This document shows positions 1 to 9,196 of a stretch of 13,437 bases of DNA, in pieces. The stretch covers positions 1-13,437 of the forward strand of contig CALEOQ010000387.1 in NCBI GenBank assembly GCA_937910255.1, written 5' to 3'. The notes below the pieces were generated by a model. That model had not been told where the DNA came from. It did no database searches and saw nothing but the letters and a program-made list of their open reading frames with translations. Numbering within the stretch: the stretch's first letter is position 1; every line of letters starts with the position of its first letter. The position numbers and the translations under genes were made by a program. The stretch is from an uncultured Caulobacteraceae bacterium (GTDB lineage Bacteria > Pseudomonadota > Alphaproteobacteria > Caulobacterales > Caulobacteraceae).

Positions 1-90
1 GTATATGATAGGTATCGCATCGGTCTGTGATCTGCACGATACAGGTGTCTACGGGTCTAAGTGTTGCTCTGGTGGTTGTGTTTTTTTTTT
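1..90. other. Non-genomic read tail plus poly-T (assembly artefact)
   Basis: Bases 1-80 resemble nothing recognisable and have a composition unlike the GC-rich genome. Bases 81-90 are a run of ten T that abuts the outer end of the P7 adapter. Read on the other strand, this is insert, adapter, poly-A, then nonsense, which is the usual appearance of an Illumina read that runs off the end of its template. An apparent reading frame crossing this stretch is not a gene. The reason for the tail is inferred; the position next to the adapter is seen directly. Confidence 0.9.
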
Positions 91-154
91 CAAGCAGAAG
101 CCGGCATACGAGATTACGACGTGACTGGAGTTCAGACGTGTGCTCTTCCGATCT
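91..154 (+). other. Illumina P7/TruSeq indexed adapter
   Basis: Bases 91-114 match the P7 flow-cell oligo (CAAGCAGAAG...CATACGAGAT) with one mismatch at base 101. Bases 115-120 (TACGAC) are the 6-base index. Bases 121-154 match the TruSeq read-2 adapter and end in GCTCTTCCGATCT. The inverted copy at 13330-13393 carries the same index. Genomic sequence starts at 155. This adapter sequence is known from general knowledge of Illumina libraries. Confidence 0.98.
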
Positions 155-487
155 GACCTGCGCCATGCCGCTCAGCACGGGCGTCAGGCTGGCGGCGGCC
201 AGCCGGGGTCCGGTTCCAGGCGTGAAGCCGTCCAGGACGAGGATGGTGGCGGGGCGGGCGCCCAGGGCGGCCCGCAGGGCCTCGCCCTCGGCCAGGCGGG
301 CGACGAAGAAGGTGCGCGCTCCTTCGGCCCAGAGACGTTGCGCGAGCGCCCCTGCGCCCAGGCCATAGCCGTCGGCCTTGACCACGGGCGCGGTCTCCGC
401 CCCAGCGGATTCCGTGGCGATCGCATGGAAGTTATGGGCCAGAGCGTCGAGATCGACAGTCAGCCGGGCGCGGGAGGACGGAGCCAT
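155..487 (-). CDS. alr: Alanine racemase, N-terminal part (cut by contig end)
   Basis: Alanine racemase interconverts L- and D-alanine with a PLP cofactor in the cytoplasm and supplies D-alanine for peptidoglycan. The 111 visible residues begin MAPSSRARLTVDLDALAHN. They contain VVKADGYGLGA at about residues 36-46, the family motif whose lysine binds PLP. The family is usually about 360-380 residues, so roughly the last 250 are missing beyond base 155, where the adapter begins; this is an assembly cut, not a pseudogene. The ATG at 487 is chosen because the family's N-terminal VDLxALxHN follows it directly and a G-rich ribosome-binding site (GGGGGTGA) sits just upstream. It lies 46 bases downstream of dnaB on the same strand with no visible terminator, so it is probably co-transcribed with dnaB. 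Confidence 0.93.
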
Positions 488-533
488 TTCACCCCCATGA
501 ACCCCTGACGCCCTGGGCGCAAGATCAGGGCCT

Positions 534-2024
534 TCAGTGGGGATCGTAGCGTCCGTCGCGGGCCAGATTGCCGAACTTGGTGAGGTCTTCGTTGAACGAC
601 AGTTTCACCGTGCCGATGGGGCCGTGGCGCTGCTTGCCGATGACGATCTCGGCCAGGCCTTTGACCGTATCCATCTGCTCCTGCCACTTGAAGTGCTCTT
701 CGGTGCCTTCCCGGGGTTCGGTGCGGCTGAGGTAGTAGCTCTCGCGATAGATGAACATGACCATGTCGGCGTCCTGCTCGATGGAGCCGGATTCGCGGAG
801 GTCGGAGAGCTGCGGCCGCTTGTCCTCGCGATTCTCCACCTGGCGCGACAGCTGGGACAGGGCGATCACCGGCACCGACAGCTCCTTGGCCAGGGCCTTG
901 AGACCCTGGGTGATGGCGCTGACCTCCTGCACGCGATTGTCGCTGGAGCCCGCGCCGATGGTCACCAGCTGCAGATAGTCGACCATGATCAGGTCCAGGC
1001 CTGAGGTGCGCTTCAGGCGTCGGGCGCGGGCGGTGAGCTTGGCCAGGCTGAGACCGCCGGTGGCGTCGATATAGAGCGGCGCCTCCTGGATCTCGAGGGC
1101 CGCGTCACGGATGCGGCCGAACTCCATGGCGTCGATCTCGCCCTTGCGCAGCCGGTCGCCGGACACGCCGGAGGCCTCGGCCAGCAGGCGCATGGCTAGC
1201 TGCTCGGCCGACATTTCCAGGGAGAAGAAGGCCACGACGCCGCCGCTGACCGTCTTGCGGGTGCCGTCTGGCCGGGGCTCCCAGGCATAGTTGCGGGCCA
1301 CGTCGAAGGCGATGTTACAGGCCAGCGACGTCTTCCCCATGGAGGGACGGGCGGCCAGGATCACCAGGTCGGAGGGGTGCATACCGCCGATCTTCTGGTC
1401 GAGATCGATCAGACCGGTGGACAGACCCGCCAAGCCGCCGTCGCGGGCGTGGGCCTCGGCGGCCATGGCCACGGCCCCGTGCAGGGCGTCGGCGAAGGAG
1501 ACGAAGCCCGAGCTCACCCCGCCGGTCTCGGCCAGGGCGTAGAGCTGCTGTTCGGCGGTCTCGATCTGGTCGCGGGCCGAGGTTTCGCCGTCCGCGGTCT
1601 GGGCGCCGGCGGCGATCTCCTGGCCAATGCGGATCAGGTCCCGGCGCAGGGCCAGGTCATAGACGGCCCGCGCATAGTCGGGCGCATGGGTCGAGGGCGG
1701 CGCCCGGTCCACCAGGTCGGCCATGTAGCGCAGGCCGCCCAGCTCCTCGAAGGCCGGATCGCGGGCGAACTGCTCGGCGATCAGGATGGGTTCGGCCAGC
1801 TGGCCCTTGCGGATCGAGGTCTCGATGGCGGCGAACAGGCGGCCATGGAAGGGCTCGAAGAAGTGCCGCGCCTGCAGATGGTCGCCCAGCCGCTCGAAGA
1901 CGGCGTTGTCATAGAGCAACGCGCCCAGCAGAGCCTGTTCGGCCTCGATATTGGCCGGCGCGTGGGTGGGGGTAGGGGTGTCGTCCTGCGGCATGCGCAG
2001 GTCGAGAGCCGGAACGATCGCCAT
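534..2024 (-). CDS. dnaB: Replicative DNA helicase DnaB
   Basis: Hexameric 5'-3' helicase that unwinds DNA at the replication fork, powered by ATP, and recruits primase. The 496-residue product has the DnaB N-terminal domain at about 23-125 (IEAEQALLGALLYDN), a linker, and the RecA-like motor from about 195. In the motor, Walker A is ARPSMGKT (225-232), the catalytic glutamate lies in FSLEM (E270), Walker B is LIMVDYLQL (D349), and the arginine-finger region is LSDLRESGSIEQDAD (R410). A short insertion after Walker A (about 245-260, RNYAWEPRPDGTRKT) precedes the next strand. Length is normal and there is no intein. The start at 2024 (MAIVPALDLR) is preferred; an upstream ATG at 2120 lies in the preceding gene's terminator stem region, and an internal ATG at 1994 has no ribosome-binding site. 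AAGG lies a few bases before 2024, so the site is weak. alr follows on the same strand. Confidence 0.96.
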   Translation of the reverse strand: MAIVPALDLRMPQDDTPTPTHAPANIEAEQALLGALLYDNAVFERLGDHLQARHFFEPFHGRLFAAIETSIRKGQLAEPILIAEQFARDPAFEELGGLRYMADLVDRAPPSTHAPDYARAVYDLALRRDLIRIGQEIAAGAQTADGETSARDQIETAEQQLYALAETGGVSSGFVSFADALHGAVAMAAEAHARDGGLAGLSTGLIDLDQKIGGMHPSDLVILAARPSMGKTSLACNIAFDVARNYAWEPRPDGTRKTVSGGVVAFFSLEMSAEQLAMRLLAEASGVSGDRLRKGEIDAMEFGRIRDAALEIQEAPLYIDATGGLSLAKLTARARRLKRTSGLDLIMVDYLQLVTIGAGSSDNRVQEVSAITQGLKALAKELSVPVIALSQLSRQVENREDKRPQLSDLRESGSIEQDADMVMFIYRESYYLSRTEPREGTEEHFKWQEQMDTVKGLAEIVIGKQRHGPIGTVKLSFNEDLTKFGNLARDGRYDPH

Positions 2025-2077
2025 GCCTTGCTGATAGCTTAAGGCGCGCCCGACGGCCCCGACGAAACGTCGCGGTG

Positions 2078-2103
2078 CACAGGAAAACCGGTCCTGTGGA
2101 CAA
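2078..2103. promoter_or_regulatory. Dyad and DnaA-box-like site upstream of dnaB
   Basis: A perfect 7-base inverted repeat, CACAGGA (2078-2084) and TCCTGTG (2092-2098), separated by 7 bases, lies 54-74 bases before the dnaB start. Its right arm overlaps TTGTCCACA on the minus strand (2095-2103), one base from the strong DnaA box TTATCCACA. It could be an operator or DnaA-binding site for dnaB transcription. A single near-match can arise by chance, so the role is only inferred. I found no clear promoter hexamers here. Confidence 0.3.
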
Positions 2104-2121
2104 GCTGGATGGCGCCCCACG

Positions 2122-2152
2122 AAAAAGGGGGCGGACCTGCGCCCGCCCCCTT
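2122..2152 (-). terminator. Intrinsic terminator after the TonB-dependent receptor gene
   Basis: A perfect 10-base-pair GC-rich stem (2125-2134 with 2143-2152; arm CCGCCCCCTT) has an 8-base loop. On the minus strand it runs straight into TTTTT. It begins 22 bases after the receptor stop codon at 2175-2177. It should end the receptor transcript before dnaB. Confidence 0.92.
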
Positions 2153-2174
2153 CGTTCCGTGTCGTTCGGTCAGC

Positions 2175-4595
<2,421 letters not shown>

Positions 4596-4600
4596 GTTGT

Positions 4601-4617
4601 CCCCATTGTTTTTGGGG
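4601..4617 (-). promoter_or_regulatory. Small hairpin over the receptor ribosome-binding site
   Basis: On the minus strand CCCCA and TGGGG (4613-4617 and 4601-4605) can pair around a 7-base A-rich loop. The right arm contains the only purine-rich ribosome-binding-site candidate (GGGGA) before the receptor ATG at 4595. Such a hairpin could restrict ribosome access. The stem is only 5 base pairs, so it is weak evidence. Confidence 0.25.
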
Positions 4618-4656
4618 TGCGGCGGTCCCGCCCCCAGGTCCTTGGCGGCCCTTGGG

Positions 4657-4684
4657 GCTTTAGCTAGTGCGCTTCCCTCGCCAA
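4657..4684 (-). promoter_or_regulatory. Probable sigma-70-type promoter of the TonB receptor gene
   Basis: On the minus strand TTGGCGAG (4677-4684) is followed after 12 bases by GCTAAAGC (4657-4664). The Caulobacter housekeeping consensus, as I recall it, is TTGACGCS, 10-14 bases, GCTANAWC; this site differs at two positions in the first half and one in the second. It would place the transcript start about 55 bases before the receptor ATG. An AT-rich patch (4683-4702) lies just upstream. Matching was by eye only. Confidence 0.45.
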
Positions 4685-4730
4685 ATGAATGACATATTTA
4701 CAACACGCGACCGCCGTCTTGCGGCCAACG

Positions 4731-4763
4731 AAAAACGGCCCGGAGCGTGAGCTCCGAGCCGTT
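4731..4763 (-). terminator. Intrinsic terminator of the rpsF-rpsR-rplI operon
   Basis: On the minus strand a 13-base-pair stem (4751-4763 with 4734-4746, one G-U pair) closes a 4-base loop and is followed by TTTTT. It lies 23 bases after the rplI stop codon. It separates the ribosomal operon from the receptor gene. Confidence 0.94.
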
Positions 4764-4786
4764 GATCATGCAGCGTATTTCGCAGA

Positions 4787-5371
4787 TCAGGATTCGACGT
4801 AATCGCCTTCGATCTGACCCGCGCCACCTTCCAGCAGATCGGCGGCGGCTTCTTCGGCGGCCGCGCGCTCTTCCTCGAACTGAGAGGTGATGATGTTCTC
4901 GCCGCGGGCCTGACGATCAGCTTCGTCCTGGCTACGGGCGATGTTCATGGTCACCGTCACGACGACTTCGGCGTGCAGGCGGACCTTCACCTCGTGCATG
5001 CCCAGCGTCTTGATCGGCTTGTCGAGCACGACCATGGCGCGTTCGATCTTGCCGCCCTCGGCGTTGACGGCGTCAGCCACGTCACGGCCGGAGACCGAAC
5101 CGTAGAGCTGACCGCTTTCACCGGCCTGGCGGATAAGCACATAGATCTTGCCGTCCAGACCTTCGCCCGACTTGGCCGCGTCGGCGCGAGCCTCGGCGTT
5201 GCGAGCTTCGATCTGGGCGCGCTGGGCCTCGAACACCTTCATATTGGCGGTCGTGGCGCGCAGGGCCTTCTGGCGGGGCAGGAGGAAGTTACGGGCGTAA
5301 CCGTCCTTGACGGTGACGACTTCGCCGAGGCCGCCACGGCCTTCGACGCGTTCAAGCAGAATGACCTTCAT
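4787..5371 (-). CDS. rplI: 50S ribosomal protein bL9
   Basis: bL9 binds 23S rRNA near the base of the L1 stalk and helps keep the reading frame. The 194-residue product opens with MKVILLERVEGRGGLGEVVTVKDGYARNFLLP-type sequence, the N-terminal rRNA-binding domain (about 1-50). A long charged helix follows (about 50-75), then the C-terminal domain (about 80-150). It ends in an acidic, Glu/Ala-rich tail (about 163-194). E. coli bL9 has 149 residues; the extra tail is common in alphaproteobacteria and gives no sign of fusion. The start at 5371 is fixed by the family N-terminus, with a GGACCAGGA ribosome-binding stretch just upstream. It follows rpsR by 12 bases, so it is part of the same operon, and is closed by the terminator at 4731-4763. 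Confidence 0.97.
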   Translation of the reverse strand: MKVILLERVEGRGGLGEVVTVKDGYARNFLLPRQKALRATTANMKVFEAQRAQIEARNAEARADAAKSGEGLDGKIYVLIRQAGESGQLYGSVSGRDVADAVNAEGGKIERAMVVLDKPIKTLGMHEVKVRLHAEVVVTVTMNIARSQDEADRQARGENIITSQFEEERAAAEEAAADLLEGGAGQIEGDYVES

Positions 5372-5383
5372 GATCCTGGTCCC

Positions 5384-5659
5384 TTACTTCACGACGTAGG
5401 GAAGAAGGGCGAGGAAGCGGGCGCGCTTGATGGCGCGGGCCAGTTCACGCTGCTTCTTGGCCGACACGGCGGTGATCCGCGACGGCACGATCTTGCCACG
5501 TTCGGACACGTAGCGCTGAAGCAGCTTCACATCCTTGTAGTCGATCTTCGGCGCGCCGGCGCCCGAGAACGGGCAAACCTTGCGGCGACGGAAGAAGGGG
5601 CGGCGGGGCGCGGCGGCGGCGGCGGCCGGCGCGGAGTCGGTGTTGTTCGTATCAGTCAT
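5384..5659 (-). CDS. rpsR: 30S ribosomal protein bS18
   Basis: bS18 sits on the platform of the 30S subunit, where it forms a heterodimer with bS6 and binds the central domain of 16S rRNA. The 91 residues comprise a low-complexity Ala/Thr N-terminal extension (about 1-20), the basic FFRRRKVCPF segment (22-31), and the conserved core IDYKDVKLLQRYVSERGKIVPSR followed by KKQRELARAIKRARFLALLPY. A strong ribosome-binding site (GGGGAGGA) precedes the ATG at 5659. It lies 17 bases after rpsF and 12 before rplI, the usual order rpsF-rpsR-rplI. Confidence 0.97.
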   Translation of the reverse strand: MTDTNNTDSAPAAAAAAPRRPFFRRRKVCPFSGAGAPKIDYKDVKLLQRYVSERGKIVPSRITAVSAKKQRELARAIKRARFLALLPYVVK

Positions 5660-5676
5660 GATTCCAGATCCTCCCC

Positions 5677-6084
5677 TTAGGCGTCGTCGCGGCGCGGTTC
5701 GTCACGGCGGCCTTCGCCGTCGCGACGGGGACCGTCTTCACGGCGGGGCTCACGATCGCGGTCGCGACGGGCCAGAACCGGAGACAGCTCCAGGTCCAGT
5801 TCTTCGACGCGGACGGTCATGTAGCGCAGGACGTCTTCGTTGAGGGAGAGCTGGCGCTCCATCTCCTTGACGGCCTCGGGCTTCGCATCGATGGCCAGCA
5901 GGGAATAGTGACCCTTGCGGTTCTTCTTGATGCGGTAGGTGAGGTTGCGGAGGCCCCAGTACTCGATCTTGGCCACGGCTCCGCCGGTTTCCTCGATCAT
6001 CGCCTTGAGCTGGTCGTTCAGGGCTTCGGCCTGTTGCGGCGAGATGTCCTGCCGCGAAATGACCACGTGTTCGTAAAGCGCCAT
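5677..6084 (-). CDS. rpsF: 30S ribosomal protein bS6
   Basis: bS6 binds the central domain of 16S rRNA together with bS18. The 135 residues contain the ferredoxin-like bS6 core (about 1-98: MALYEHVVISRQDIS, then YWGLRNLTYRIKKNRKGHY, then VLRYMTVRVEE). A tail rich in Arg, Asp and Glu follows (about 105-135: RRDRDREPRREDGPRRDG). Charged, variable C-terminal tails are common in this family. AGAGGA lies about 5-10 bases before the ATG at 6084. It is the first gene of the three-gene ribosomal operon, and a bulged hairpin lies just upstream at 6111-6140. The promoter must lie between 6141 and 6269, but I could not pick it out. Confidence 0.97.
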   Translation of the reverse strand: MALYEHVVISRQDISPQQAEALNDQLKAMIEETGGAVAKIEYWGLRNLTYRIKKNRKGHYSLLAIDAKPEAVKEMERQLSLNEDVLRYMTVRVEELDLELSPVLARRDRDREPRREDGPRRDGEGRRDEPRRDDA

Positions 6085-6110
6085 TGTTCCTCTTCCGTTG
6101 GGGAGGGCGG

Positions 6111-6140
6111 CGCGTCTGGGGCGGAAGTTCCGCAGACGCG
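6111..6140 (-). promoter_or_regulatory. Bulged hairpin in the rpsF leader, possible S6:S18 autoregulatory site
   Basis: On the minus strand an 8-base-pair stem (CGCGTCTG with CAGACGCG) carries a 4-base-pair upper stem (CGGA with TCCG) and a 3-base loop, with an unpaired CCC on the 3' side. It ends 26 bases before the rpsF ATG. A bS6:bS18-binding leader is known upstream of rpsF in many bacteria: two stems with an asymmetric C-rich bulge on the 3' side and a conserved CCG. Here CCG is next to the bulge, not inside it, in my hand fold. The hairpin is seen; the S6:S18 role is inferred from position and shape. Confidence 0.42.
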
Positions 6141-6269
6141 ATGGATCTCAGGCGCGGCGGTCGAGCTTATCCCGACCTGTTCGCGTTCCGGCTAGAGACC
6201 GCCATCCGTGAAGAGGCGGGCTAGTACGCGAAATCTTCCCCAGGAGCAAGGGCTTGGGGCGGCGCCGCC

Positions 6270-6833
6270 TTAGCGGCCGGCGCTCTTCCAGGCCTTTACG
6301 GCGCTCAGGGTCTCGGTGACATGGTCATTGGGCGAGGCCGCGCTGAAGGCGTGCAGCACCTTGCCGTCCGGGGCGATCACATAGGAGGTCCGGCTGGACC
6401 AGCCCGGACGCACGGCGAGGGTGGCGTCATACTGGCTGGCGATCTTGGCGCCCGGGTCGCTGGCCACGGGGAACTTGCCCGAGCACTTCTCGGTGTCGGC
6501 CGAGAAGGCCTGCAGGCGGTCGAGATTGCCGGCGGTCACGCCGATGACGGTGGCGCCGTTCTTCTTGAACTCATCTACGGCCTCGGCGAACAGTCGGGCT
6601 TCCAGATTACAGCCGGCGGTTTCGGCGGCCGGGAAGAAGTAGACCACGACGGGGCCCTTCGCCCGGGCCTCGGCGAGCGAGAAGGCCACGGGCTTGCCCG
6701 CCAGGAAGGCGGAGGCCTTGAAGTCCGGCGCGCGGGCGCCCGGCGCCAGGGCGGCCTGGGCCGGAATCGCAAAGGCGGCGGCCAGGGCGACCGCGGGCAG
6801 GGTGGCGGCCAGAAGGCCTTGCAGGCGTGGCAT
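6270..6833 (-). CDS. Exported peroxiredoxin (AhpC/TSA, BCP-like)
   Basis: Thiol peroxidase that should reduce hydrogen peroxide or organic peroxides. The 187 residues begin with a probable Sec signal peptide (hydrophobic 6-24, cleavage after about AQA-27), so it should act in the periplasm. The thioredoxin-like domain starts at about 30 (PGARAPDFKAS). The active-site motif P-x3-T-x2-C is present (P68, T72, C75), as is the family's arginine (R148 in SSRTSYVI). The BCP-type second cysteine five residues after the first is absent. C117 (SADTEKCSG) is the only other cysteine in the mature part and may be the resolving residue. The start at 6833 is backed by AGGGAG about 10 bases upstream and by the signal peptide. 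It lies 185 bases upstream of rpsF on the same strand, with no clear terminator between. Confidence 0.88.
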   Translation of the reverse strand: MPRLQGLLAATLPAVALAAAFAIPAQAALAPGARAPDFKASAFLAGKPVAFSLAEARAKGPVVVYFFPAAETAGCNLEARLFAEAVDEFKKNGATVIGVTAGNLDRLQAFSADTEKCSGKFPVASDPGAKIASQYDATLAVRPGWSSRTSYVIAPDGKVLHAFSAASPNDHVTETLSAVKAWKSAGR

Positions 6834-6986
6834 GATGGAGCTCCCTTGAACTTGCCCTGTTGTACGGCGACGCCCGGCCCTTGTCTTCGCAAAGGCTGCG
6901 TCCTCGGCGCGCCGGCAAATGAAAATTAATCAGGTTGAGCTAGTGTGGGACGGTCCGGGCATCGAATACCGGCAGGGAGGAAGAGC

Positions 6987-7385
6987 ATGTCTTCCGTAGT
7001 GACGTCCTCGTACCGTCGGACCGTCTCCGACCATTTCGAACCGCAGGATGATAGCGATCCCGCCGCCCAGCGCCGACTGCGCGGTCTTCTTGAACAGATC
7101 GACTACACCGCCTTCGCCTCCAATCGCGAGGTCGTGGCCCAGATGCTGGGGACGGTGGACGTGGCCAAGTTCCAGCGCCTGGCTGTGGCGGCCGCCCACG
7201 CCCGGGCCGCCTGGGTGGCCGAGGCCGTGGCGCTGAGCCAGCGCTCCCACCTCCTGGGGCCTGCGGAGGTTGCCCGGCTCGCCCATCTGAGGTCAGCCTT
7301 CGAGGAGCTGACGGAGGCCTATGAAGCCATGCGCCGCATGGTCGAGCGCGGCTATCTCAACTGCGGTCCAGCCCCCGCCGTCTGA
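6987..7385 (+). CDS. Small helical protein of unknown function
   Basis: I do not recognise this protein. The 132 residues start with a polar, Ser/Asp-rich stretch (1-30). The rest looks almost wholly alpha-helical: LRGLLEQIDYTAF, VAKFQRLAVAAAHARAAWVAEAVAL, then a Leu/Glu-rich segment around AHLRSAFEELTEAYEAMRRMVERG. No signal peptide, membrane segment or metal motif is visible, and there is one cysteine near the C-terminus. The ATG at 6987 is preferred because AGGGAGGAAG lies just before it; a GTG at 6945 in frame would add 14 residues but has no such site. It is divergent from the peroxiredoxin gene and ends 7 bases from the DsbA-family gene on the other strand. Good coding bias and ribosome-binding site support a real gene. 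Confidence 0.75.
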   Translation: MSSVVTSSYRRTVSDHFEPQDDSDPAAQRRLRGLLEQIDYTAFASNREVVAQMLGTVDVAKFQRLAVAAAHARAAWVAEAVALSQRSHLLGPAEVARLAHLRSAFEELTEAYEAMRRMVERGYLNCGPAPAV

Positions 7386-7392
7386 GCCCCCC

Positions 7393-8037
7393 CTAATGCA
7401 TCGGCCGACCGATCCAGTCGGCCAGGACCGGCAGCACCTGCTGGGCTGGCGCAAAGCCGCGGGTCACCGCGCCATACTGTCCGGACTCGTCGGGTCCGCC
7501 CACCAGGGTCGGAAACCCGGTCACGCCGGCCTTCTGTGAGATCGCATAGTCGGCCCAGGTCTCGTTGCGCGCGTCCTCGCTGCGCCAGTTGGCCTGGAAG
7601 GCGCCGATGTCCGCGCCCGGGACCACCTCGGCCAAGATGTCGCTCAACACCTGTTCCTGGGTCACATCGCGCCCCTCGCCATAGAAGGCGTGCTGAATGG
7701 CGCCCAGATAGTCCAGGGCCAGATCCGGCCGTTCGCGGCGGATCACCACCACGGCCCGGGCGGCGGGATCGGTGTCGTAGGTGAAACCCGGCTGGGCCAT
7801 GGCCTGATGGCTGAAGCTCTGGCCGGAGGCCTCGGCCACATGGACCCAGTGGCTGCGAAGCTCGACCTTGGCCGCATCGGTCATCGGCTCGGCGACGCCG
7901 GGCCGCAGCCCGCCCATGACCAGGCGGATCGGCAGGGTCTCGCCAAAGGCTGCACGAACCGCCGCGATCACCGGCCAGAACCCGTAGCACCACGAGCACA
8001 TGGGGTCGGCGAAGTAGATCAGATGGCGGTCGTCCAT
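7393..8037 (-). CDS. DsbA-family thiol-disulfide oxidoreductase (CSWC)
   Basis: Member of the DsbA/FrnE-like thioredoxin-fold family that shuffles or forms disulfides. The 214 residues begin with the first strand LIYFADPMCSWCYGFWP, which carries the redox pair C14-x-x-C17. A helical insertion fills about 50-165. The cis-proline loop is GVTGFPTLV (P176), and the fold closes with FAPAQQVLPVLADWI. No signal peptide precedes the first strand, so it is predicted cytoplasmic, unlike true DsbA. This fits the group often annotated as predicted protein-disulfide isomerase (COG3531-like). The start at 8037 is preceded by GGGAG. It converges with the small gene at 6987-7385 and is divergent from fabD. 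Its substrate is unknown; a link with the nearby peroxiredoxin is only positional. Confidence 0.87.
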   Translation of the reverse strand: MDDRHLIYFADPMCSWCYGFWPVIAAVRAAFGETLPIRLVMGGLRPGVAEPMTDAAKVELRSHWVHVAEASGQSFSHQAMAQPGFTYDTDPAARAVVVIRRERPDLALDYLGAIQHAFYGEGRDVTQEQVLSDILAEVVPGADIGAFQANWRSEDARNETWADYAISQKAGVTGFPTLVGGPDESGQYGAVTRGFAPAQQVLPVLADWIGRPMH

Positions 8038-8224
8038 GGGCGGCTCCCGGCTGGCCTTAGGGGGAAGAAGGCTGCGGAGTCTGACTCATCGGGGCGCGCT
8101 CGTCACCCCGGGGGCGAGGCCCCGCGCTTGCCGCCCTTTGACTAATCCCCTAACCCTCGCGGCTCGGAATCGACCAGAGCGCGCGCCGCCCGCCGGACGC
8201 CGCCATGCTAAGGGAGCGCAACGC

Positions 8225-9169
8225 ATGAGCCTCGCCTTCATCTTCCCCGGCCAGGGCAGCCAGGCCATCGGCATGGGCGTCGATCTGGCCACCGCCTTCG
8301 CCCCGGCCCGTGAGGTCTTCCAGGAGGTCGATGACGCCCTGGGGCAGAAGCTGTTCGCCCTTATGCGCGATGGCCCAGAGGGCGACCTGACCCTGACGGA
8401 AAACGCCCAGCCGGCTCTGATGGCCGTGAGCCTCGCCGTCACCCGGGTGCTGGAACACGAGTTCGGTCTCGGCGTCGACAAGGCCGCCTTCGTGGCGGGT
8501 CATAGCCTCGGCGAGTACTCCGCCCTGGCGGCTGCGGGCGCCATCAGCCTGGCCGACACCGCTCGCCTCCTGAAGCTGCGCGGCCAGGCCATGCAGCGGG
8601 CCGTGCCGGTGGGCGAGGGGGCCATGGCCTCCCTGATCGGCCCCAAGACCGACGTCGCCCTGGCCGAGGCCGCTGCGGCGGCCGGCGCCGAGGTCGGCGT
8701 CTGCGTCGTGGCCAACGACAACAACCAGGGCAATGTGGTGATCTCCGGCGCCAAGGCCGCCGTCGACCGGGCCGTGGAGAAGGCCAAGGAATTGGGCGCC
8801 CGCGCTATTCCGCTGAACGTGTCGGCGCCCTTCCATTGCCCCCTGATGCAGCCCGCCGCCGATGAGATGGCGGAGGCCCTGGGGGCCGCGACCATTGTCT
8901 CACCCCGCGCCCCGCTGGTGGCCAATGTCACCGCCCGTCCGGTCCATGATCCCGAAGAGATCCGCCGCCTGCTGGTGGAGCAGGTGACCGGCCGGGTGCG
9001 CTGGCGCGAAAGCATCACCTGGCTGGTGGAGACCGGCGGGGTCACCCGCTTCGCCGAGGCCGGGGCGGGCAAGGTGCTGTCGGGCATGGTCAAGCGCATC
9101 GCCCCGGACGCCGAGGCGACGCCGCTGAACGCGCCCGCTGACCTCGAAGCCTTCGCCAAGTCCCTCTGA
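8225..9169 (+). CDS. fabD: Malonyl-CoA:ACP transacylase FabD
   Basis: Transfers malonyl from CoA to the phosphopantetheine arm of acyl carrier protein, supplying the extender unit for type II fatty-acid synthesis. The 314 residues have the family N-terminus FIFPGQGSQAIGMG, the active-site GHSLGEYSAL (S94), the substrate-binding arginine in LRGQAMQ (R119), and the catalytic histidine in SAPFHCPLM (H204). Length is normal (about 310). The ATG at 8225 is set by the family N-terminus and by AGGGAG about 9 bases upstream; longer in-frame starts from 8036 would add a non-family N-terminus. It is the first gene of the plus-strand run and is followed by fabG after 27 bases. The 187 bases upstream hold TTGACT at 8138 but no convincing partner -10. 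Confidence 0.97.
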   Translation: MSLAFIFPGQGSQAIGMGVDLATAFAPAREVFQEVDDALGQKLFALMRDGPEGDLTLTENAQPALMAVSLAVTRVLEHEFGLGVDKAAFVAGHSLGEYSALAAAGAISLADTARLLKLRGQAMQRAVPVGEGAMASLIGPKTDVALAEAAAAAGAEVGVCVVANDNNQGNVVISGAKAAVDRAVEKAKELGARAIPLNVSAPFHCPLMQPAADEMAEALGAATIVSPRAPLVANVTARPVHDPEEIRRLLVEQVTGRVRWRESITWLVETGGVTRFAEAGAGKVLSGMVKRIAPDAEATPLNAPADLEAFAKSL

Positions 9170-9196
9170 GCCAAAAACGCCGTGGAGGCCCTCTAG

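Noticed and set aside
1300..1360. Intein in the DnaB Walker A region
   Set aside because: The motif ARPSMGKT is continuous with flanking helicase sequence and total length is normal.
6255..6275. Terminator after the peroxiredoxin gene (GGCGGCGCCGCC palindrome)
   Set aside because: The palindrome has at most a 4-base-pair stem and no T-run follows, so it is not a credible terminator.
8138..8170. Promoter for fabD based on TTGACT at 8138
   Set aside because: No acceptable -10 at either standard spacing; the best partner (GCTCGGAA) is too far away and poorly matched.
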